From contig CAVUZI010000007.1 of NCBI GenBank assembly GCA_963745955.1, positions 62,001 to 126,000 of the forward strand: DNA of 64,000 nt. The letters run 5' to 3'. Under the pieces are notes generated by a model. It did no database searches. It saw only the letters and a program-made list of their open reading frames with translations, and was not told where the DNA came from. Made by a program: the position numbers and the translations under genes. Source of the stretch: Bog-756 sp963745955. Lineage in GTDB: Bacteria > Actinomycetota > Acidimicrobiia > Acidimicrobiales > RAAP-2. This document shows, in pieces, positions 1-7,625 of the stretch. Each line of letters starts with the position of its first letter. The stretch's first letter is position 1.

Positions 1-452
1 TACATCGCCGGAGACAGGCCTCCGGCCAGTACCGGACCGGGGAAGGCCACCTCGGCGTGGATCCCCTGCTCCTCGAGCACGGCCAGCCGCCGACCGCCGG
101 CGTCGGAGGCGAACACCCAATCGGAGCTGTAGTTGGCCAGCCAGTCGGCTGCGGCCGCGGTGTCGACCCCCATGCCGGCCAGGCGCCGGGCGGCCACGGC
201 CCGGACGGCATCCGATTCGTCGATCTCCCCCGGGTCGACCCCGCCGAACATGGGGATGGCCACGGATGAAAGATCACCGAAGGCGGCGACTGCTTCGCGA
301 TGGGCCGGATCGACGTAGGACAGGAACTCGTCCAGGTCGGCCGGCGCCGCGTGGGCATCGGCCGACACGACGACATAATTCCTTCCCGTACGGAGCCCTC
401 CGTCCCCATCGGCCAAGGCAACCGCCTCCCCCCGGCGCACGTGCGCCACCAT
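1..452 (-). CDS. Amidohydrolase family protein, 5' part only (runs off left edge)
   Basis: The minus strand is open from an ATG at 450-452 to the left edge, giving the first 150 residues of a longer protein. Residues 25-35 read NYVVVSADAHA, the start of a metal-dependent TIM-barrel amidohydrolase (amidohydrolase_2 / ACMSD-like), where a D-x-H pair near the N-terminus supplies metal ligands. Residues after about 115 contain a segment of the form RRLAVLEEQGIHAEVAFPGP, typical of this family's 'L-D-x-x-G-I' turn followed by the hydrophobic strand. No strong Shine-Dalgarno is visible upstream of the ATG. The substrate cannot be told. Family assignment is good, the exact function unknown. Confidence 0.72.
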   Translation of the reverse strand, partial: MVAHVRRGEAVALADGDGGLRTGRNYVVVSADAHAAPADLDEFLSYVDPAHREAVAAFGDLSSVAIPMFGGVDPGEIDESDAVRAVAARRLAGMGVDTAAAADWLANYSSDWVFASDAGGRRLAVLEEQGIHAEVAFPGPVLAGGLSPAM

Positions 453-511
453 TCATCTGATGTGCGAACACTACCCGGCGCCATTCCCGACCGCTGGCCG
501 ACATCCGGGCG

Positions 512-528
512 CCATCGGGCGAGACCAC
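512..528. repeat. 17-bp direct repeat (second copy at 1290-1306)
   Basis: The sequence CCATCGGGCGAGACCAC occurs at 512-528, in the gap before the VOC gene, and again at 1290-1306 near the 5' end of the GGDEF gene. The two copies bracket the VOC gene. This may be a duplication scar; it is too short to say more. Confidence 0.5.
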
Positions 529-579
529 GCGTGCTGCCGTACCTGCCTGGATTAGAGTCGTCCACCTGGAGGAGGTGCC

Positions 580-1080
580 ATGGCCGAGCACGGAGCCGAC
601 ATCGATCGCAGTGGGGAGTGGGCTCAGTTACGCGAGCGCCACCTCGAGCCCTCCGACCGGCGACCGGCGTCTTCGGCCCGTGGCCTGCACCATTTCGCAC
701 TCCTGTCCGGTGATGTCGAGCGGACCATCGCCTTCTACCAGGGCGTGCTCGAATTTCCGCTGACCGAGCTGTTCGAGAACCGCGACTACCGCGGTTCGAC
801 CCACTTCTTCTTCGATGTCGGCAACGGGAACCTCCTCGCCTTCTTCGACTTCCCCGGTCTCGACCTGGGTGGGTACGAAGAGGTCCTCGGTGGCCTGCAC
901 CACATCGCCATCTCGGTCACCGAGGAGCGGTGGGAGCACCTGCGGGTCAAGCTCGACGCGGCAGGTGTGTCCACCACCAACCTGAGCGGATCGTCGCTCT
1001 ATTTCAGCGGACCCGACGGTGAGCGACTCGAGCTCATCAAGGACCCCCTGCTCGAGATGTACGGATCGAAGATGGCGTGA
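580..1080 (+). CDS. VOC (glyoxalase/bleomycin resistance/dioxygenase) family protein
   Basis: The protein has 166 residues with one vicinal-oxygen-chelate module. Residues 36-41 (GLHHFA) open the first beta-alpha-beta-beta-beta unit and supply a possible metal-binding His. A second GLHHIAIS strand near residue 108 opens the second unit, and the closing strand GERLELIKDP carries the expected Glu. A strong ribosome-binding site (GGAGGAGGTG) sits just before the ATG. The about 30 polar residues ahead of the domain are unusual for the family. VOC proteins include isomerases, dioxygenases and drug-binding proteins, so the reaction cannot be inferred. The gene stands alone between unrelated neighbours. 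Confidence 0.85.
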   Translation: MAEHGADIDRSGEWAQLRERHLEPSDRRPASSARGLHHFALLSGDVERTIAFYQGVLEFPLTELFENRDYRGSTHFFFDVGNGNLLAFFDFPGLDLGGYEEVLGGLHHIAISVTEERWEHLRVKLDAAGVSTTNLSGSSLYFSGPDGERLELIKDPLLEMYGSKMA

Positions 1081-1108
1081 CGGACCGGCAGGTCCCCTGA
1101 GCAGCAGC

Positions 1109-1140
1109 GCCTGATCGGCGCCGCCTGATCGGCGCCGCCT
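1109..1140. repeat. 14-bp tandem duplication
   Basis: GCCTGATCGGCGCC occurs twice head to tail (1109-1122 and 1123-1136), followed by the start of a third copy. It lies in the gap after the VOC gene. No function is apparent. Confidence 0.6.
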
Positions 1141-1222
1141 CACGGACGGGCAGGTCTCACGGACCAGTGGGCCCGACTTCTCGGCGGCGCCACCTGTGCG
1201 GGGGCACGCCTGATCGCTCAAG

Positions 1223-1825
1223 ATGCCCGACGGCCGGGTCGATGGTAACCCCATGGCCGAAGCCTTGACCGCCGAGCCGGGTTCGCGTCCCATCGGGCGA
1301 GACCACCGGCCTCGGAGCAGGCTGGTCGACCGCACACTGTTCTCCGACCGCCTGCAGCGAGCCGTTCACCGGAACGCCGGAGTCCCCGGTGGTCTCGCCG
1401 TCCTGGCCGTGGCACCCGACCCTTGCACCTTCGCCTACGCCGACGACACCTCGGCGAAGCGGGCGGAGGTCTCCCATGTCACCGCGGGGCGCCTGGTGGG
1501 ATGCCTCCACTACTCGTCCTTCGTCGCACGGGTGGCCGGTGACGAGTTTCTGGTCCTGGCCGAGGGAATCGGCGGCGTGGAACGGGCCGTCGCTCTGGCC
1601 GAGCAGCTACTGGCGGCCATCCGTCGGCCGGAGATGGCGGGGAACGAGACGCCGGTCACGGCCAGCATCGGTATCGCCTTCCAGGTGCCGGGTGCGACCA
1701 CCGAGCAACTCCAGAACAACGCGGCCGTGGCCATGTACTCGGCACGGAGCGGAGGAGGGGACCGGTGGCAGGTCTACGAGGAACGGACACAGGAGACCGC
1801 CCGTGTCGCCGCGGGTGTCGGTTGA
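1223..1825 (+). CDS. Degenerate GGDEF-domain protein
   Basis: The 200-residue product keeps the frame of a diguanylate cyclase domain. It has a DRTLFSDRLQRAV helix near 37-48, a signature VARVAGDEFLVL at about 101-112 (AGDEF instead of GGDEF), the LAEQLLAAI helix, the VTASIGIAF strand and a C-terminal AMYSARSGGGDRW helix. The middle, where an active enzyme carries the DxD-type metal site and the substrate-binding N/D residues, is not conserved. An active cyclase is therefore doubtful; a c-di-GMP-independent or regulatory role is more likely. No sensor or EAL domain is attached. ATG 1223 is used, but an in-frame ATG at 1253 is an alternative start. Confidence 0.68.
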   Translation: MPDGRVDGNPMAEALTAEPGSRPIGRDHRPRSRLVDRTLFSDRLQRAVHRNAGVPGGLAVLAVAPDPCTFAYADDTSAKRAEVSHVTAGRLVGCLHYSSFVARVAGDEFLVLAEGIGGVERAVALAEQLLAAIRRPEMAGNETPVTASIGIAFQVPGATTEQLQNNAAVAMYSARSGGGDRWQVYEERTQETARVAAGVG

Positions 1826-1855
1826 CACCGAAAGGCGAACGGCCGACCATCATGG

Positions 1856-2633
1856 TCACACTGGCTTCCGGACACCGACGAGGAACCGTGTCGCGTGCGC
1901 GGTGAACGACCCCTCCCGTTGTATCAAGGCGTGCAATGCCCGCAGTTGCACCTCGAACCTTTCGACGGTGAACCCCGGGACGATCCAGACGACCAGCCGG
2001 AGGAAATAGACGACGGCGCCGATGTCGAAGAAGACGGTCCGGAGCCGCTCGTCGCGCAGATCTTCGACGACGAGACCTGCGGCCTCCGCCGCCGACCGCG
2101 CCAGTCGGGGGTCCCGCGCCGACCCGTGCGTTCGCGGGCCCAGCATGAATTCGCTGAGCTCGCGGACGCTGCCCGGCCCGACCTGCTGCGACAGAAAGGT
2201 GCCTCCCGGACACAGGACGCGGGCGATCTCCTCCCACCAGGTGACGACAGGATGACGGCTGACAACGAAGTCGAACGACCCGTCGCTGAAAGGAAGGGCC
2301 GGTCTGTCGTCCTGGCTGGCGACGACATGGGCTCCCAGAGGGCGAAGCATCTGTGCCGCGACGGCCACATTAGGCGGGTAGCCCTCGGTGGCCACCAACA
2401 AAGGCGGATGGCGGGGCAGCGTGGACAGGATCTCTCCCCCGCCCGACTGGATGTCCAGCATCCTCGACGCCCCGACACTCCTGTCGGCAACCAGCTCGGC
2501 GTACCGCCAGCTCGGTCTGTCCTCGCTGGCCCGTCCCGACAGCCAGCTGAAATTCCCATCCCTCGATGGGCACCGCCTCGGCCTCGGCGACCAGCTCCTC
2601 AAAGGTGCGTGCCGCTGGCACCGCGCCGCTCAC
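1856..2633 (-). pseudogene. SAM-dependent methyltransferase, interrupted by one frameshift
   Basis: The N-terminus starts at the ATG at 2631-2633, which overlaps the TGA of the upstream permease (ATGA). It reads a typical methyltransferase opening (FEELVAEAEAVPIEGW). Near 2550-2553 the reading frame changes: the sequence GGGAATTTCAGC has one T too many, and continuing in the next frame gives FSWLSGRASEDRPSW, the expected continuation. The rest holds the SAM-binding region (MLDIQSGGGEIL), an acidic strand end and a DGSFDFVVSRH motif IV region. Without the extra base the protein would be about 258 residues. This is either a real recent frameshift or a sequence error. The downstream frame on its own has a later ATG at 2602, so it may be annotated as a shorter intact gene. 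Confidence 0.75.
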
Positions 2634-4150
2634 GATGACTCCTCCGACCAGGCCGACCGCGGGATCCTAAAGAACGGGGCCCGCAGCACCAGGGCGCTCA
2701 CGCCCATGAGGACGACGCCGAGGACACCCACCCCGGCCACCGTCCAGCGGGCGGTGGGCCCGAGCGCGGGTATCGACTTGGCCAGCACCCACACGAGAAC
2801 GGCCGCGGCGGACAGCGGGAAGATCCCGGCCAGGGTCAGATCGGCCACGCTCCGGCGCAGTATCCCCCGGTAGTACCAGGTCGTGGCCAGCGCGGTGAAG
2901 ATGTAGAAGACGGTGAAGGCGATCGCCTCGGCGTTCACGACGTCGTCGAACGCGCTGGCCAGTGACGCCCAGAGCACGTACAGATCGGCCACCGCCACCA
3001 TCACCAGCCCCCAGAACACCGTGGCGAACATCGGCGTCCGGAACCTCGGGTGCACCCGGGCGAAGGCACCGGGCAGCAGGCGGTCGGTGCCCATCGAGTA
3101 GGTGACCCGGCTGGTGGAGACGATGGTCGCCTGGGTGGTCCCGAGCACCGACAGGACGACGGCCAGCACCATGAACTTGGCCCACCCGCCACCCACCAGG
3201 GCCTGGGCGATATAGGGCAGGGCGTCCGTGGCATGGGCCTGGAGCCGGCTGGCCGGAACGACACCCTGGAAGCTCACGAAGAGCCAGGCGAAGACCGGCC
3301 CCAGCAGAGCCACCGAGATGATGGCGGCCTTCCCCGGGTTGGTGCGCTTGTGGGTCGTCTCCTCGTTGATGTAGATGGAGGCGTCCCAACCGGTGAACAA
3401 GAAGATGGCGATCAACATGGCGCCGGCCAGGCTGCCCTTCCCGCCGACCCCGTCGACATGGAGCCAGCTCAGGCTGGGATGGACCGTCCCGGCCCGGTGC
3501 TCGACGAAGACGGCCCAGAAGGCGATGGCGCTGAAGACGAGGAGGATGACATATTCGATCGATGCGATGGCCAGCTGGAACCTGGCCGTGGCCCTGATCC
3601 CGATGGCGGCCACGGCCGTCAGGGTCACGCCGAACACGGTGGCGGTGAGCACGTTCCCCGCGGAGCCCGACGCGTCGAGTCCCACGAACGAAAGCATGGC
3701 CGGGCCGAGCGGCAGGATGTTGCTGACCGAGCCGAGGACGAAGCCGACCAGCATCGACCAGCCGACCAGGTAGCCGACATAGGGGTTGATGGCCCGAGCC
3801 ACCCAGACGTAGGGCCCGCCGCAATTCTGGTTCCACAGGTTCAGTCGCTGATAGCAGAGTGCAATGGCCAGCATCGGGAGCATGCTGAGCAGGATGGCCG
3901 GTCCGGTGGCGTACGCGGCCACCGCCACCATCCCGGCAAGGGCCACGGCCGTCGACTGGCCCGGTGCCGAGGTGGCCACACCGATGACGACGCTCTGCGG
4001 GAGCGTGACGACGTCGGGCCGAAGCCGGTGGGTCGAAGCATCCGCTACCGCCGGGCCCGGCGTCTCCACGACCTCGTCGGCCACCTCCACGTTCACCTTC
4101 TGTCGTTCCACGCCGGGCCTGATGAGGGGCGGGCTTGTCGAAGCGGTCAT
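2630..4150 (-). CDS. APC-superfamily amino acid/amine permease
   Basis: The protein has 506 residues and about twelve hydrophobic segments. The N-terminal motif (LPQSVVIGVATSAPGQSTAVALAG, residues about 50-73) is the substrate-binding first helix of APC transporters. NQNCGGPYVWVARA near 107 matches the family's GG-x-Y motif in helix 3. TGWDASIYINEETTHKRTNPGKAA near 262 is the conserved loop after helix 6 with the E(E/D)T signature. It is expected in the cytoplasmic membrane, importing or exchanging amino acids or polyamines; the substrate is unknown. Its stop codon overlaps the start of the methyltransferase by four bases, so the two are co-transcribed. Confidence 0.9.
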   Translation of the reverse strand: MTASTSPPLIRPGVERQKVNVEVADEVVETPGPAVADASTHRLRPDVVTLPQSVVIGVATSAPGQSTAVALAGMVAVAAYATGPAILLSMLPMLAIALCYQRLNLWNQNCGGPYVWVARAINPYVGYLVGWSMLVGFVLGSVSNILPLGPAMLSFVGLDASGSAGNVLTATVFGVTLTAVAAIGIRATARFQLAIASIEYVILLVFSAIAFWAVFVEHRAGTVHPSLSWLHVDGVGGKGSLAGAMLIAIFLFTGWDASIYINEETTHKRTNPGKAAIISVALLGPVFAWLFVSFQGVVPASRLQAHATDALPYIAQALVGGGWAKFMVLAVVLSVLGTTQATIVSTSRVTYSMGTDRLLPGAFARVHPRFRTPMFATVFWGLVMVAVADLYVLWASLASAFDDVVNAEAIAFTVFYIFTALATTWYYRGILRRSVADLTLAGIFPLSAAAVLVWVLAKSIPALGPTARWTVAGVGVLGVVLMGVSALVLRAPFFRIPRSAWSEESS

Positions 4151-4228
4151 TCAATCACCCGTCGGCAGGCCCGTCGATTTCGGCAACCGGCCGGCCGGAC
4201 CGGCTCGCCGGATCCGAGGCCGGGCTCT

Positions 4229-4903
4229 TCAGCGGGACCCGAAGCCGATGGGCCGGCCCGGCAGGCGGTACATGCGGGCGTCTGCTGCGGCCACCTCATC
4301 GACCAGGCCGTACTCGATGGCCTCCTCGGCGGAGAGGAAACGGCCACGGTCGGCATCGTCGAGCACCCGCTGCAGGGGCTGTCCGGTCACCTCGGACAAT
4401 CGGGCACAGAACGCCGTCCACTGATCGGCATGGGCCGACGCCAGCTGCTCGAGCTGCCGGGCATTGCCCTGCACCTCCACGCTCGGCTCGAGCAACCGGA
4501 GCCGAGCGTGGGCCGACATCAGCCGGTGGCTGCAGACGGCCAGCACGCCGACGGAGGGCCCCACGGCCTGCCCGACGCACGAGGCCCGCACCGGGACGCC
4601 GAGCACGTCGATGATGTCCATCAGCGCCAGTGCCGCGGTGAGCGTCCCGCCGGCGCTGTCGATCTGGAGATGGACCGGGCCGTCGCCGATGGCATCCAGC
4701 GTCATCAGTTCGACCCCGACCTCGTGGCCGACTTCATCGTCCACAGGGCCCGAGAGCAGCACGATGCGGAGATCGAACAGCTTCTTTCGCATCCAGGACC
4801 TCGGGTCGCCACCGTCCATGGCCCAGGGCTGGCCCGGCTCCTCCGAGCCGGGAGGCTCGAGCGCACCGTGCCCACCTCGTGGATCCCGGCGGGTCGTCGT
4901 CAT
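4229..4903 (-). CDS. Catalytically degenerate ClpP-like protein (ClpR-type)
   Basis: The 224-residue protein follows the ClpP fold from about residue 42. It has a handle-region strand, INSPGG-like IDSAGG at 81-86, GQAVG at 111-115, ARLRLLEP at 133-140 and DADRGRFLSAEEAIEYGLVDEV at 183 onward. At the three catalytic positions of ClpP, the Ser is replaced by Gly (G115, in GQAVG), unless a gap shifts S117 into place. The His is replaced by Leu (L138, in the slot of MIHQ), and the Asp by Gly (G187, in DRGRF versus DRDxF). It should therefore be proteolytically inactive, like plant/cyanobacterial ClpR, and could form mixed rings with the ClpP encoded divergently at 5383. It starts in an ATGA overlap with the XRE gene, so it is translationally coupled to the regulator. 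Confidence 0.85.
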   Translation of the reverse strand: MTTTRRDPRGGHGALEPPGSEEPGQPWAMDGGDPRSWMRKKLFDLRIVLLSGPVDDEVGHEVGVELMTLDAIGDGPVHLQIDSAGGTLTAALALMDIIDVLGVPVRASCVGQAVGPSVGVLAVCSHRLMSAHARLRLLEPSVEVQGNARQLEQLASAHADQWTAFCARLSEVTGQPLQRVLDDADRGRFLSAEEAIEYGLVDEVAAADARMYRLPGRPIGFGSR

Positions 4904-5166
4904 CCGGGGCCCTCCTCCAGCGTCCAGTCGAGCCGCCGACCGAGCGCGGAGGCATACCGCTCGACGGTCGACACCAGCACATCCGAGGTCCCCGTCTCGA
5001 TGCGGGCGACCGCCGACTGCGATGTCCCCATGCGGGCGGCCACCTGGGTCTGGGACAGGCCCAGTCCGCGGCGCAACTCGACCAGTTCGTCGCTCAAGGC
5101 CCGACGGCGCTCGGACAGTTCGCGGAAGCCGGGGAACACCGGCTCATGTCGTCGCTCGTCGGCCAT
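4900..5166 (-). CDS. XRE-family helix-turn-helix regulator
   Basis: The chosen start is the ATG at 5164-5166, preceded by GAGGAGGTGGGG, which gives 88 residues; longer in-frame starts upstream would run into the tandem repeats. Residues 34-62 form a classic XRE helix-turn-helix (LGLSQTQVAARMGTSQSAVARIETG). The N-terminal 25 residues are a charged helix, reminiscent of antitoxin-type XRE proteins. Its stop overlaps the start of the pseudo-ClpP gene. It is divergent from clpP (217 bp apart), with a palindrome and three tandem repeats between them. It probably represses both directions, but that is inference. Confidence 0.88.
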   Translation of the reverse strand: MADERRHEPVFPGFRELSERRRALSDELVELRRGLGLSQTQVAARMGTSQSAVARIETGTSDVLVSTVERYASALGRRLDWTLEEGPG

Positions 5167-5181
5167 CCCCACCTCCTCATC

Positions 5182-5223
5182 CGTACGCACCCCACCGTAC
5201 GCACCCAACCGCACGCACCCCAC
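5182..5223. repeat. Three tandem 14-bp repeats between XRE gene and clpP
   Basis: Units CGTACGCACCCCAC (5182-5195), CGTACGCACCCAAC (5196-5209) and CGCACGCACCCCAC (5210-5223) follow each other directly, upstream of the XRE ribosome-binding site. Regular spacing at 1.3 helical turns and the position in the XRE 5' leader suggest a protein-binding array or leader element. No known motif is recognised. Confidence 0.75.
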
Positions 5224-5307
5224 CAGGGATGGGGCGTTTGGTCCGGACGGGCACGCTCCGGTCCGACTGGGCACGCCGGCTCCATTCCCATGCTATCTCT
5301 TCAGCGG

Positions 5308-5325
5308 TATCTCAATTCTGAGATA
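5308..5325. promoter_or_regulatory. Palindromic operator candidate upstream of clpP
   Basis: TATCTCA-ATTC-TGAGATA is a perfect inverted repeat with 7-bp arms. It abuts or overlaps the hexamer TATCAT (5324-5329), a plausible -10 element about 55 bp before the clpP start, so a bound protein would block transcription. The neighbouring XRE protein is the obvious candidate. It does not resemble the ClgR-type GTTCGC-N5-GCGAAC site known for actinobacterial clp genes. Confidence 0.6.
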
Positions 5326-5382
5326 TCATACTCGAGGTAGCCCGGGGCGGACCGCCCGCCCGGTTCCCAATGGAGGTGCCCG

Positions 5383-6018
5383 ATGTCTGCCTATCAGGCC
5401 TTGATCCCGACGGTGGTGGAGGAGTCGAGCAGGGGCGACCGCGCCTTCGACATCTTCTCCCTCCTCCTGCGCGAGCGGATCGTCTTCCTCGGCCAGGAGG
5501 TCGATGACCAGGTGGCCAATCTGATCATCTCCCAAATGCTCTACCTCGAGTCCCTGGATCCGGAGAAGGACATCTCGCTCTACATCAATTCCCCCGGCGG
5601 CGCCGCCTACGCCGGAATGGCCATCTACGACGTCATCCAACACGTGCGACCCGACGTGTCGACCATCTGCGTGGGCATGGGGATGTCGGCGGCAGCCATG
5701 GTCCTGTGCGGTGGCACCCCAGGGAAGCGGTTGGCGCTGCCGAACGCCCGGATCATGATCCATCAGGGAAGTGCCGGTACCCGCGGCGCTCCGAGCGACA
5801 TGGAGATCCAGCTGCGCGAAGTACTGGCCCTCACCCGCCGGATGGCGGAGATCATCGCCCACCACAGTGGCAAGTCGCCGGAGCAGGTCGCCAACGACAT
5901 CGATCGTGACTACTTCATGACGCCCGAGGAGGCGGTGGCCTACGGGATCATCGATGACATCATCGCCCCTCGCAGCGGCCTGTCCTCTTCGCCGACGGAG
6001 GACGCGCACCTGGCCTAA
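5383..6018 (+). CDS. clpP: ATP-dependent Clp protease proteolytic subunit (active type)
   Basis: The protein has 211 residues, the usual ClpP length. The catalytic triad is present: Ser102 in GMGMSAAAM, His127 in ARIMIHQG and Asp176 in IDRDYFMT. The N-terminal FDIFSLLLRERIVFLG segment and INSPGG (69-73) are typical of ClpP. A good ribosome-binding site (GGAGGTG) precedes the ATG. It is not next to clpX or tig, so it is likely an accessory copy rather than the housekeeping pair. It faces a regulator and a pseudo-ClpP, suggesting a regulated mixed Clp complex. As a family, ClpP rings degrade proteins unfolded by ClpX or ClpC. Confidence 0.93.
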   Translation: MSAYQALIPTVVEESSRGDRAFDIFSLLLRERIVFLGQEVDDQVANLIISQMLYLESLDPEKDISLYINSPGGAAYAGMAIYDVIQHVRPDVSTICVGMGMSAAAMVLCGGTPGKRLALPNARIMIHQGSAGTRGAPSDMEIQLREVLALTRRMAEIIAHHSGKSPEQVANDIDRDYFMTPEEAVAYGIIDDIIAPRSGLSSSPTEDAHLA

Positions 6019-6090
6019 AGTCGTTGCCGTGTCCGATCCGTGCCGGGCATCGAGCAGCCGGCCCGGAGTTCGGCAGGGGGAGGTGTGTCG

Positions 6091-7179
6091 ATGGGGGTTC
6101 TACCCGAGGTGATGCCGGCCGCGGTCTACCGCCGGCCGGGTGAGGTGGTGGTCGAGGAACTGCCGGTCCCGCGCCCTGGTCCGGGCGAGGTGCTGGTCGA
6201 GGTCGACCACTGTGGCATCTGCGGCTCGGACATCCACATGCTGCTGGACGGATGGGGTGACCAGCCGGGCCTGGTGGCCGGCCACGAGTTCACCGGGGCC
6301 GTGGCCGCGGTGGGCGAGGGCGTCGACAGCTGGGAGATCGGCGAGACGGTGGTCGGCGGCACGTCCCCGAAGTGCGGCCGGTGCCGCCGTTGCCTCGAGG
6401 GGAAGCCCTCGCAGTGCGAGAACCGCCAAGGCTCGATCGTCGACGGCCATAACGGGGCATTCGCCCGCTACCTGTTGGTGCGGGACGCGGCGTTGTTGCG
6501 GCTGCCACCGGGCCTGTCGGCGCGTCACGCGGCGCTGGCCGAGCCGCTGGCGGTGGCATTGCACGGGATCACCCGATCGGGCGTCGCACCCGGCGACAGT
6601 GTGATGGTCATCGGGGCAGGACCGATCGGCGCGCTGTCCATCGCCGCTCTGGTGGCACGGGGCATCGGACCCATCACCGCCGTCGAGCCCGGGGAGCGGC
6701 GCAAGGAGCTGGCCGGGGCGCTCGGCGCCGACGAGGTCCTCGACCCGGCCGACCTGGAGAAATTCCCGCCCTGGGAACCCGAGCGGATCGCCGGACGGGC
6801 CGTCCACGTGGTGCTCGAGTGCTCCGGCAAGAAAGCGGCCATGGAAGTCGGCTTCCACCAGCTGCGTCGGGGCGGCACCATGGCGCTGGTCGGCGCCGGC
6901 ATCGAGCACCCGTCCTTCGACCCCAACCGGTTCATCCTCAACGAGCTCCACATCGTGGGTTCGTTCGTCTACGACAAGGGTGGGTTCGAGCAGGCACTGG
7001 CCCTGCTGGCATCGGACGAATTCCCCAACGATCTGCTGATCGAGGAGGAAGACGTCCCCCTGGACGGGATATCCGACGCGCTGGTCGGCCTGGCCGAGGG
7101 CCGCTTCGCCGGCAAGGTGATGGTGGTACCCCGGCTCTCGGACGGAGCGGGCCCGCAACCGGCCTCCCGGAGGGCGTGA
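6091..7179 (+). CDS. Zinc-binding alcohol/polyol dehydrogenase (MDR family)
   Basis: The start at ATG 6091 is chosen because GGGGGAGGTG lies just before it; the product is 362 residues. CGICGSDIH (41-49) and GHEF (64-67) give catalytic zinc ligands. Cysteines at 95, 98, 101 and 109 form the structural zinc lobe. VIGAGPIGA near 170 is the nucleotide-binding glycine motif of the Rossmann domain. The family oxidises secondary alcohols, threonine or polyols with NAD(P). It is the first gene of a three-gene operon: its TGA shares a base with the next ATG. The partners (VOC and LLM enzymes) suggest catabolism of a small organic substrate. Confidence 0.9.
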   Translation: MGVLPEVMPAAVYRRPGEVVVEELPVPRPGPGEVLVEVDHCGICGSDIHMLLDGWGDQPGLVAGHEFTGAVAAVGEGVDSWEIGETVVGGTSPKCGRCRRCLEGKPSQCENRQGSIVDGHNGAFARYLLVRDAALLRLPPGLSARHAALAEPLAVALHGITRSGVAPGDSVMVIGAGPIGALSIAALVARGIGPITAVEPGERRKELAGALGADEVLDPADLEKFPPWEPERIAGRAVHVVLECSGKKAAMEVGFHQLRRGGTMALVGAGIEHPSFDPNRFILNELHIVGSFVYDKGGFEQALALLASDEFPNDLLIEEEDVPLDGISDALVGLAEGRFAGKVMVVPRLSDGAGPQPASRRA

Positions 7180-7625
7180 TGGCCCACCCCTACTACCCGA
7201 CCGGCAACCCGCGGTTCAACCACGTGGCCATGAGCCTCGACGCGGAGATGCTCGACGAGCACAACCGAGCCGATATCTGCCGGTTCTGGAGCGAGGTCTT
7301 CGGCTTCGACGAGATCGAGGTCATGACCGAGGACCGTCGCCGCCTCATCCTGTCGTGCGTGCACTGGGACCAGTTCATCTTCCTCATCGCCGACAGCGAC
7401 CCGATGCGGTGTCCGCGGATGGACCACTTCGGCTTTTCGGTGGGGTCGCGGGAGGAGCTGGTGGGGGTGGAGGCCCGGGCTGTCGCATTCCGCGAGCAGG
7501 ACGAGCGGGTCGACCTCATCGGCCTCCACGTGGACGACCAGGGCGTCGTGAAGATCCACTCGGTCTACGTGAAGTACCTTCTGCCCATGATGTGCGAGGT
7601 CCAGTGGTGGGAGTTCGCGGCATGA
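7179..7625 (+). CDS. VOC family protein in the dehydrogenase operon
   Basis: The start is the ATG in TGATG, one base shared with the previous stop, giving 148 residues. The sequence opens with a VOC strand (RFNHVAMSLDA), contains CRFWSEVFGFDEI, a second-module strand MDHFGFSVGS, and ends CEVQWWEF. The His of NHVAM, the His of DHFGF and the Glu of CEVQ are candidate metal ligands. The TGA overlaps the start of the LLM enzyme (ATGA), so the three genes are translationally coupled. The reaction is unknown. The operon suggests it acts on an intermediate handled by the dehydrogenase and the flavin/F420 enzyme. Confidence 0.85.
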   Translation: MAHPYYPTGNPRFNHVAMSLDAEMLDEHNRADICRFWSEVFGFDEIEVMTEDRRRLILSCVHWDQFIFLIADSDPMRCPRMDHFGFSVGSREELVGVEARAVAFREQDERVDLIGLHVDDQGVVKIHSVYVKYLLPMMCEVQWWEFAA

